A stretch of 64,000 nucleotides of DNA from contig OZ252020.1 in assembly GCA_965247505.1 (NCBI GenBank), positions 4,641,182 through 4,705,181 of the forward strand, read 5' to 3'. Below the pieces are notes generated by a model. That model saw only the letters and a program-made list of their open reading frames with translations. It had not been told where the DNA came from and did no database searches. The DNA is from CAIYRG01 sp965247505 (GTDB lineage: Bacteria > Pseudomonadota > Alphaproteobacteria > Micropepsales > Micropepsaceae). Positions 57,844 through 64,000 of the stretch are shown one piece after another. A program made the position numbers and the translations under genes. Positions within the stretch are counted from its first letter, which is position 1. Each line of letters begins with the position of its first letter.

Positions 57844-59937
57844 TCAAAACCGGTAGGTTACACCTAGCCGGAGGGAGCGTCCGGGCAGCGGTAGGATGTC
57901 CTTTAGAAACGATGTGTGCTCTCGTCCCTCCTCATCGGTGAGATTGTCCGCCGCAACGAAGAGGCTTAGCGCTCCGTCAGGTAAGGGGCGGAACTCGACA
58001 GACGCGTTCAGCATGGTGAAGGCATCGGTCTGCAGTTCGAATTGGACTAAGCGGTCCTGTTGACCGACATGGCGCAGTTCGAGCTCTCCGGTCCAACGCA
58101 TGCTGTCGTAGATGACGCGGCCAATAAGCGAATAGGGCGGTATGCGGGCGGCGGGGCCGTTGTCGGTATCGCCGAGCACATAGTCGGCAACGCCTTCCAG
58201 CGTGACGCTGCGCGTTCCCATCTCCCAAACGGTTTGGCTGAGTTCCAGTTCAAAGCCATGAAAATCGGCATTAGTTTGCGTGTACTGGAATACATCCAAC
58301 CCGTCTTCGACCTCGCCGGTGGGTACCGCGTCGATGAAGCCGTCATAATGCGCAAGGAAAAGATGGAGGTCGGCAGAGAACAGGCCGCCTTCATAGTGAA
58401 CCGATGCATCCGCCGAATAGGCGACCTCCGAACTGAGCGTCGGGTCGCCGATCTCGAAAGCGCGCGTTGCGATATGCGGTCCGTTGGCGAACAATTCCTC
58501 TTCGCGCAGCGCACGTGCCGTTCGGGAGAGACTGATGCCTAAGAACCAGGGATCGGACGGGCGCAGGAATGCACCTGCGGAGGCGGAAAAGTTGGTGAAG
58601 CTGCGTTCGCCAACGAGGCTATCGAGGTTGCGGTTGTCGAGGCGGACGCCGCCTTCGATCCCCCAACCAGCCCTGTCGAGACGCTGCTGCGTAAAGGCGC
58701 CGATTTCGCCGATCGTCGTTTTCGGAACATAGGCCTCGGCGCCGATCGCATCGAAATTGCGCTTTGAGCCCTGAAACCCGACAGCGCCCTGCCAGCCGTC
58801 TCTATCCTCCTGAACGAGTTCTAGGCGCGCCTCATAGCCGTCGGAAAGAAAACGCGTGCCGACCGCACGGCCTTCAAGCTCCACATGTTCGTAATCGGAG
58901 TAGCCGGAAGCGAACCTCACTAGGCCGAAGGGGCCGAGGTTCAGTTCCCGCTCGCCATGAAGATCGAGCCGCAATTGCTTCAGATCGATGGCGACTTCTT
59001 CTTCCGCATGTGCTTGCCCGTCTTCGTCCTCATGATCCTCGTCTTCGTGCTCCACTTCATCTTCGTGCTCCTCTTCGCCATGCCCATGAGCGTGTCCGGG
59101 AACGCCGTAGAATGAATCGGTATGCTTGATCGAGAATCCTAGGAATCCGCGATTAGTTACATGAGAAACACCGCCGCCAAGAACGGTAAGACCCACGCCC
59201 GAATTTGGGACGGTACCGAAGGCTTCCTCCCCCTCTTCGTGGTGTTCGTCGTCGTCGTTATAATCGTCCTCGTGTTCTTCTTCTTCGAGCGCCACCTGAA
59301 ATCGCGACTCGGCGAAGCCGGGAATGTCGTAATCGCTAGCATTCCGATGCAGCCCATCGAAAGTGAACACGATCGGGCCCGAGCCGAACTTGAGCGAACC
59401 AGAAGCGGAGTAACCATCATTCACCGTAGTGCCGGAGGCCGTTAGGCGTCCGTCTATTCCGTCTTCGGCAGCGCCCCGTGCGATGCGCTCGTCAATCACG
59501 TTCACAACGCCGCCAATGGCGGAACCGCCATAAGCGAGAGCGGCAGGCCCACGCAGCACTTCGATGCGTTGCGCTCCGCCGGGATCGCTAGCGACAGCAT
59601 GGTCAGGCGACAAAGCGCTGGCATCGATTGTCCCGATGCCGTTGGTCAGGACTTGCACCCGCGGCCCGGCGAGGCCGCGGATGATCGGACGGCTGGCGCC
59701 CGGACCGAAGAAGCTGGAGCGCACGCCCGGTATGCCACCCAACACATCGCCAAGACCGGAAGGCTGCGCGATGTCCAGAGCGAAACTGTCGATGACATCG
59801 ACATTGGTGATGACCGAATCCAGCGAGACGGCGAAGGGCGAAGAGGTGATAACCACCTCCTCAACATTTTGCGCGAAGACGGAAGTCGAAGCCGCATACG
59901 CGATAAGCGCACCGGCAGATAGATTGATATGTCTCAT
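57844..59937 (-). CDS. TonB-dependent receptor, ZnuD-like (probable zinc uptake)
   Basis: 697 residues. Signal peptide (SAGALIAYAASTSVFA), TonB box-like EEVVITSS, plug domain (GLGDVLGGIPGVRSSFFGPG, RPIIRGLAGPRVQVLTNGIG, RIEVLRGPAALAYGGSAIGG) and a beta-barrel ending in Phe (LRLGVTYRF). Two metal-ligand-rich loops stand out at residues 218-238 and 281-314, made almost entirely of Glu, Asp and His (HAHGHGEEEHEDEVEHEDED). Such loops are the mark of ZnuD-type zinc receptors. A DUF2946 gene lies 139 bp upstream on the same strand, a frequent partner of metal TonB receptors. I see no clear Zur box. Confidence 0.87.
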   Translation of the reverse strand: MRHINLSAGALIAYAASTSVFAQNVEEVVITSSPFAVSLDSVITNVDVIDSFALDIAQPSGLGDVLGGIPGVRSSFFGPGASRPIIRGLAGPRVQVLTNGIGTIDASALSPDHAVASDPGGAQRIEVLRGPAALAYGGSAIGGVVNVIDERIARGAAEDGIDGRLTASGTTVNDGYSASGSLKFGSGPIVFTFDGLHRNASDYDIPGFAESRFQVALEEEEHEDDYNDDDEHHEEGEEAFGTVPNSGVGLTVLGGGVSHVTNRGFLGFSIKHTDSFYGVPGHAHGHGEEEHEDEVEHEDEDHEDEDGQAHAEEEVAIDLKQLRLDLHGERELNLGPFGLVRFASGYSDYEHVELEGRAVGTRFLSDGYEARLELVQEDRDGWQGAVGFQGSKRNFDAIGAEAYVPKTTIGEIGAFTQQRLDRAGWGIEGGVRLDNRNLDSLVGERSFTNFSASAGAFLRPSDPWFLGISLSRTARALREEELFANGPHIATRAFEIGDPTLSSEVAYSADASVHYEGGLFSADLHLFLAHYDGFIDAVPTGEVEDGLDVFQYTQTNADFHGFELELSQTVWEMGTRSVTLEGVADYVLGDTDNGPAARIPPYSLIGRVIYDSMRWTGELELRHVGQQDRLVQFELQTDAFTMLNASVEFRPLPDGALSLFVAADNLTDEEGREHTSFLKDILPLPGRSLRLGVTYRF

Positions 59938-60076
59938 GTTCGAAACCTCAAACCTTTTGAAGACGAAGCGCGCATCGCTCGTGAGAATCGATCACGGCGC
60001 GGATACGCGGGAGTTCTTACGAAACCGAAGAGCTGCGGCGATGGCGTCGCGTCTCTTTGGCACCGCGTTCACTTCT

Positions 60077-60493
60077 TCAGGCTTGAGGTGGAGCGCGTCC
60101 CTGCCAGCTATGCGAGACCGCCTCGTAGGCGGCGGAAAGCTGAGTAAATTCTATCCCGCGGTAATTGACGAGAGCGGGAAGCGCGAACACCGCGGCAGAA
60201 GGTTTTAGAAATTGCCCGTTTTGATGCGCCGACTGACACACTGGGCAGTCGGTTTGGCCTTGCTCAATAGGAACATCGCCCGCCAAACCGTCTTCGCCGT
60301 CAGAGATTTCTAGGACGAGCACCTTATCGGATGGCTGCGCATGAACGTGCGGTTGAACGACGAGGTTCTGTATACCGAGCGCCCCGAGCGCCAGAAAAGC
60401 GAGAATGAGTACCGACCAGCGCGAAGCCGCAGAGCGCCTCAAGCGTGAGCAGCGAACTGTGAAGAGCGATCTTCTTCTGCGCGGCCTAGCCAT
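60077..60493 (-). CDS. DUF2946-type protein (metal-related)
   Basis: 138 residues. A basic N-terminus and one hydrophobic segment (WSVLILAFLALGALGIQNLV) are followed by QPHVHAQ and TDCPVCQSAHQNG (Cys83, Cys86, His90). This layout is typical of DUF2946, small exported proteins near copper or zinc genes. Potential metal ligands (His49, His51, Cys83, Cys86, His90) suggest periplasmic metal binding. Probably co-transcribed with the TonB receptor. Confidence 0.7.
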   Translation of the reverse strand: MARPRRRRSLFTVRCSRLRRSAASRWSVLILAFLALGALGIQNLVVQPHVHAQPSDKVLVLEISDGEDGLAGDVPIEQGQTDCPVCQSAHQNGQFLKPSAAVFALPALVNYRGIEFTQLSAAYEAVSHSWQGRAPPQA

Positions 60494-60794
60494 TGTTCAA
60501 TCCAGTCGACCCTCTATTAAATGGCAGATCGGCTTAGATTTTCAAGACGTCGGCCGTTTCGCCATGCTCACACACGCATGATTGAAGAGCACTAAGCCGA
60601 CATTCCCCAGATGACATCCAAATTCGCGGAAATCGTACCACGGCCCCATCTCCAAGGGAACTCTGTTCCCATTGCAGCCATCCGATGACATGATTTTGGT
60701 AATCGGCCAGCGCGTGGAAGGCCATTTGGTCGTTTCTCTTGCCATCCAGACACACCTCTCGTGTCGCAATCTCCTTGCCGTCGATTCCCTCGGC
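60494..60794. other. region between DUF2946 gene and IS1380 remnant
   Basis: A 73-codon minus-strand frame from GTG 60755 (CLDGKRNDQMAFHALADYQN, HVIGWLQWEQSSLGDGAVVR) has protein-like composition and ends at 60534, but I do not recognise it and rate it doubtful. The right side probably includes the end of the IS1380 element. Confidence 0.3.
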
Positions 60795-61245
60795 CTACGC
60801 CGGAGCGGGTCTTCGTCGTAGATCATCAATCAGGCTCAAGATTTTCTGGAACAAGCTTCTTGGGACTGCAACCTCGGCCAATTGAAATGTGACGTATCGG
60901 CCATGGCTGACAACTTTCGCACCGATCTTGACCAGCTTCTCCCTCAGCGTCGTCAGCGACCATTGCTCCACGGCATCGGGCAACGCCAGGGTCCGCATGA
61001 AGTTGCCGAGGTTATAGGCGAGTGCATGCAGCTGGAGCCGGACGGCATTGTTGCGTAACGAACGGCATGACAGCCGCGTCCACTTGATGGCGTTCTTGCC
61101 TTCCTTGATCTATTGCTCGGCAGTGCCGCGCTGATTGTAGAACGCAACAACCCGCTCGGCAGGACGGCTCAGGTTGGTAACGATGAAGCCGACGCGGGGA
61201 TACAGTTCCCCTGAGTGCCACTCCACCTTGGCGACGACCCGGCGG
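60795..61245 (-). pseudogene. IS1380 family transposase, C-terminal fragment with internal TAG
   Basis: About 150 codons: RRVVAKVEWHSGELYPRVGF, SRPAERVVAFYNQRGTAEQ, TAG, IKEGKNAIKWTRLSCRSLRN, LHALAYNLGNFMRTLALPDA and LSLIDDLRRRPAPA. The order is characteristic of IS1380. The TAG replaces the Trp of the usual GTAEQWIKEGK. The 5' part is cut by IS6-B at 61246. Confidence 0.8.
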
Positions 61246-62050
61246 GGCATTGTCAGAGTAAATTGGCTTGAGCCGGGAAGTAAGGTTTCGTAGCCTCTGG
61301 CGATGCAAAATCCCTTTCGTTATTTCAACAGTTCGCCTGAGGTAATCCGCAGCGCGGTGATGTTGTATGTCCGCTACCCCTTGTCGCTGAGACAGGTCGA
61401 AGATCTTCTGCTCGAACGGGGCATCGACATTTGCCATGAGACCGTGCGGTACTGGTGGAACCGTTTTGGTCCGTTGTTTGCAGCCGAGATCCGGAAACGC
61501 CGTATTCGTCATGGATCCTATTCGCTGTGGCGCTGGCATCTTGATGAGGTGTTCGTCCGGATCAACGGCGAGACATGTTATCTATGGCGTGCCGTTGACC
61601 ATGAAGGCGAAGTGCTTGAGGTCTATGCCACGAAACGGCGGGATCGTGAAGCTGCTCTTAGGTTTCTGAGGCGAGCTATGAAGCGTTATGGCCGGCTGGC
61701 CACGATCGTCACGGACAGGCTACAGTCATACCAGGCTGCGATGAAGGTGATCGGCAACGAGGGTTGCCAAGAGACCAGGCGCTGGCTCAACAACCTGGCA
61801 GAAAACTCACATCAACCCTTCCGGCGACGGGAACGCGCAATGGCCAAATTCAGGGAGGTAAAAACTCTGCAGAAATTCGCCTCCGTCCATGCTTCGATCC
61901 ACAACCATTTCAACCACCAACGCCATCTCAACCGTCGCGACATTTTCAAGCAAGACCGGTCCGCCGCCCTGGCCGAATGGCGGCAACTTGCAGCCTAGAG
62001 GTCATCAATTGAAGGTTCTGCAGGTCCAGCCCATTTAGTCTGACAATGCC
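61246..62050 (+). mobile_element. IS6-B full-length intact copy (805 bp)
   Basis: Ends GGCATTGTCAGAGTAAAT and, inverted, GGCATTGTCAGACTAAAT. Left flank IS1380, right flank IS-D; no 8-bp duplication. The only IS6-B copy with an undamaged transposase in the window. Confidence 0.88.
61303..61998 (+). CDS. IS6 family transposase (IS6-B), intact
   Basis: 231 residues: MQNPFRYFNSSPEVIRSAVM, WRWHLDEVFVRINGETCYLW (Asp), LATIVTDRLQSYQAAMKVIG (Asp), RRWLNNLAENSHQPFRRRER (Glu). The normally conserved NNRAEN reads NNLAEN here, the only unusual position near the catalytic Glu. It could supply transposase for the MITE-A and MITE-B ends. Confidence 0.9.
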   Translation: MQNPFRYFNSSPEVIRSAVMLYVRYPLSLRQVEDLLLERGIDICHETVRYWWNRFGPLFAAEIRKRRIRHGSYSLWRWHLDEVFVRINGETCYLWRAVDHEGEVLEVYATKRRDREAALRFLRRAMKRYGRLATIVTDRLQSYQAAMKVIGNEGCQETRRWLNNLAENSHQPFRRRERAMAKFREVKTLQKFASVHASIHNHFNHQRHLNRRDIFKQDRSAALAEWRQLAA

Positions 62051-62370
62051 ACCAACATGACGGCGGACGATGTGACGGCAACACTGAAGTTGGCGCTAGA
62101 AGCCTCAGGCTGCAATCGCGCCAATGTCGTCCACAAGCCGAGGCTGCTCAGCGACAACGGCTCGTCCTATATCTCCGGCGATCTGGCTGAATGGCTCGAG
62201 GACCACGGTATGGATCACGTTCGGGGCGCACCGTATCACCCGCAAACCCAGGGCAAGATCGAGCGCTGGCATCAAACGCTGAAGAACCGGATCCTGCTTG
62301 AAAATTATTATCTACCCGGCGATCTCGAAAACCAGATCAGCGCCTTCGTCGATCACTACAACAACCAACG
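62051..62370 (+). pseudogene. IS-D transposase, internal fragment
   Basis: Matches the IS-D copy from NMTADDVTATLKLALEASGC through QGKIERWHQTLKNRILLENY to VDHYNNQR. Both sides are cut, by IS6-B on the left and IS21 on the right. Confidence 0.85.
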
Positions 62371-63277
62371 TGAGAACGGCGGTGACAAATTAGTCCACGG
62401 AAGCGGCGGGATTTCCCAGCCGCGGGCGGAGTAAAACTCTGCCACCTGTAGCCTTCGATCTTTTTTGAGATGGAAGGCGGGAGGATGTACACCGTGGACC
62501 TATATCTGCGCGTTCGGCTGGCCTGCCATGTTGATGGTCTGAGCCAGCGAGAGGCGGCAAGTCGGTTTGGCATTGCGCGCGAGACGGTGAGGAAGATGCT
62601 GCGGCATTCGGAACCGCCGGGATATCGGCGACGCCAGCCACCGAAACGCCCGAAACTGGCCCCCTTCACGGATATCATCGACCGTATTCTGGAGGAGGAC
62701 CGAACGGTTCACCGTAAGCAGCACCACACGGCGAAGCGTATATTCGAGCGCCTTCGCGACGAACATGGCTTCACGGGCAAAGAGACCATCGTGAAGGATT
62801 ACGTTCGGGAACGGCGCCTTCGTCGGCGTGAGATGTTTGTGCCGTTGTCACATCCTCCGGGCCATGCTCAAGCGGACTTTGGCGAGGCGGATGCGATCAT
62901 CGCCGGCGTCAAGTATCGGGCGCATTTTTTCGTCATGACACTTCCCCACAGCGATGCCTGCTTCGTTGCGGCCTACCCGGCGGCGGCGACGGAGGCCTGG
63001 CTGGACGGGCACAACAGAGCCTTTGTTTTTTTCGGCGGCGTTCCCCAATCGATTCTTTACGACAACGACAAGTGTCTGGTGTCGCGCATCTTGTCAGATG
63101 GCACGCGGCAACGAACGCGGGCGTTCAGCGGGCTGCAGTCCCATTACCTCTTCGAGGACCGCTACGGCCGTCCCGGCAAGGGTAACGACAAAGGCAATGT
63201 GGAGGGGGTGGTCGGCTATGCCCGGCGGAACTTCATGACGCCGCTTCCCCGGTTCGCGAGCTGGGACGCCTTCAATG
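62371..63277 (+). mobile_element. IS21 family element copy 2, truncated by IS6-A copy 6
   Basis: Left end TGAGAACGGCGGTGACAAAT at 62371, as in copy 1. The 3' third of istA and all of istB are missing beyond 63277. Confidence 0.8.
62485..63277 (+). pseudogene. IS21 IstA transposase, C-terminus lost
   Basis: ATG 62485 follows GGCGGGAGG. HTH (LACHVDGLSQREAASRFGIA, RETVRKMLRHSEPPGY) and rve core (HAQADFGEADAIIAGVKYRA, ILYDNDKCLVSRIL, GNDKGNVEGVVGYARRNFMT) are present. The frame is cut at FASWDAFNG by IS6-A. Unlike copy 1, the N-terminal frame is intact. Confidence 0.85.
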
Positions 63278-64000
63278 GGTGCTGTCACATTAACAGGGTG
63301 ACCTGCTGCTGATGGCGCTTTAATGTCGCTAGATGCAGAAAATCTCCTATGCCCGATACCGATTTCCACCGGTGATCATTCAGCACGCCGTCTGGCTGTA
63401 TTACCGGTTTCCCCTCAGCTACCGAGACGTCGAAGATCTGCTTGTCGAACGTGGTATAGATGTTTCTTACGAAACGGTGCGGCGCTGGGCATTGAAGTTT
63501 GGACAGGCCTACGCCCGGAGACTGAGGACAACGCGCCCTCGACCAGACGCCCGGTGGCACCTCGATGAGGTGTTCGTGTCCATCGCCGGAAAGCGGATGT
63601 ATCTATGGCGTGCTGTCGATAGCGAAGGCGAAGTGCTGGATATCCTTGTTCAGTCACGCAGAAACAAGAATGCAGCGCTTAAGTTGATGCGTAAACTGTT
63701 GAAAAAGCAAAGGTTTGTCCCTGATGCCTTCGTCACAGACAAACTGCCATCTTATGGTGCTGCTCTGAAGGATTTAGGCCTTACAAAGCACCATGATTTT
63801 GGTGGCAGGAAGAACAACCGGGCGGAGAATTCTCACTTGCCGGTCCGGCAACGTGAACGACGAATGCAACGTTTCAAATCGGCTCGATCAGCGCAGCAAT
63901 TTCTCTCTACCCACGCCACCGTCTACAACACCTTCAACGTCCAACGTCATCTGATTTCCCGAAAAACATTGCGCCGGTTTCGCAACCACGCAATGGGCCT
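63278..64000 (+). mobile_element. IS6-A copy 6 (runs off the window)
   Basis: Left end GGTGCTGTCACATTAACAGG at 63278. The right end lies beyond the window. Confidence 0.85.
63333..64000 (+). CDS. IS6 family transposase (IS6-A copy 6), cut by window edge
   Basis: The first 222 of 231 codons are present: MQKISYARYRFPPVIIQHAV, HLDEVF, VTDKLPSYGAA, NNRAENSHLPVRQRERRMQR and ending RRFRNHAMGL. No lesion. The protein is indistinguishable from copy 1 over this length. Confidence 0.9.
   Translation, partial: MQKISYARYRFPPVIIQHAVWLYYRFPLSYRDVEDLLVERGIDVSYETVRRWALKFGQAYARRLRTTRPRPDARWHLDEVFVSIAGKRMYLWRAVDSEGEVLDILVQSRRNKNAALKLMRKLLKKQRFVPDAFVTDKLPSYGAALKDLGLTKHHDFGGRKNNRAENSHLPVRQRERRMQRFKSARSAQQFLSTHATVYNTFNVQRHLISRKTLRRFRNHAMG

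Noticed and set aside
59161..60208. Plus-strand frames over the TonB receptor and DUF2946 genes, including one with a hydrophobic stretch (VVFVVVVIIVLVFFFF).
   Set aside because: The hydrophobic run is the complement of the Asp/Glu/His-rich receptor loop; the minus-strand genes explain the sequence fully.
60494..60560. Zur-type operator upstream of the DUF2946/TonB receptor genes.
   Set aside because: No GTTAT-N-ATAAC-like dyad is seen in the upstream sequence.
24585..61245. Several in-frame TAG codons (24.7 kb, 41.8 kb, 44.2 kb, 56.6 kb, 61.1 kb) could suggest TAG read as an amino acid.
   Set aside because: TAG is also the natural stop of healthy genes here (SDR at 43156, S9 peptidase at 34005, PhyH at 22020), and most internal TAGs are in IS copies or remnants with other lesions.
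1..64000. Search for tRNA, rRNA, known riboswitches, attachment sites and replication origins.
   Set aside because: No cloverleaf, GTTCRANNC T-loop context or rRNA-like stretch was recognised by eye; a covariance-model search would be decisive.

Overview
The window looks like a chromosomal segment of a Gram-negative bacterium, most likely an alphaproteobacterium. The evidence is periplasmic quinoprotein and c-type cytochrome genes, several lipoproteins, a TonB-dependent receptor, a PilZ protein and roughly 50-58% GC by eye. No rRNA or tRNA gene is visible to fix the lineage. Its outstanding trait is insertion-sequence load. I recognise IS1595, IS3 (at least four), IS256, two abundant IS6-type groups (called IS6-A and IS6-B here, plus a variant IS6-C), a 1119-bp integrase-core element called IS-C (six copies), IS21, IS30, IS1380 and a second integrase-core element called IS-D. 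Two families of small non-autonomous elements (MITE-A, MITE-B) share ends with the IS6-B group.

Layout. 1-2749: IS1595 end, IS6-B and MITE-B scraps, and an IS3 element with an IS407-like element inside it. 2750-24884: mostly ordinary chromosome. It holds a truncated exopolysaccharide sugar transferase, a broken SDR with a divergent TetR gene and paired operators, an ornithine cyclodeaminase-family gene, a secreted lipoprotein split by IS256, a methyltransferase and a PilZ protein. It continues with a redox cluster at 11.0-19.5 kb: a PQQ dehydrogenase, a Vgb-like propeller, a secreted unknown and two large haem-c/beta-propeller paralogues. An HD-domain protein follows, then a small-molecule-type group at 20.4-23.8 kb (GNAT, PhyH-type dioxygenase, cyanophycin-synthetase-like ATP-grasp) that carries several frameshifts. 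24885-31880: nested IS elements, gene scraps (a transporter C-terminus and a possible substrate-binding protein C-terminus), an intact arylsulfotransferase-family gene and MITEs. 31948-43156: islands of cargo between IS copies, namely an S9 peptidase, topoisomerase III, a lectin-like secreted protein and an SDR. 43501-55334: an IS graveyard holding a repeat-rich lipoprotein, an NHL-repeat fragment and an SPFH protein. 55349-60493: a metal-uptake-like locus (TbpB-like lipoprotein, His/Glu-rich TonB receptor, DUF2946 protein) cut by IS6-C and a MITE. 60795-64000: IS1380, IS6-B, IS-D, IS21 and IS6-A.

How it fits together. The 11-19.5 kb genes form a plausible periplasmic oxidation module: the quinoprotein would oxidise an unknown substrate and the membrane-anchored haem proteins could accept electrons. 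The 20.4-23.8 kb genes look like a decaying peptide or amino-acid modification pathway. In the right half the IS6-type elements dominate. They flank cargo in direct orientation, none shows the expected 8-bp target duplication, and many copies are partial, which fits repeated cointegration, deletion and homologous recombination. IS-mediated truncations, frameshifts and nonsense mutations are frequent, consistent with a genome under relaxed selection, though some homopolymer frameshifts could be sequencing errors.
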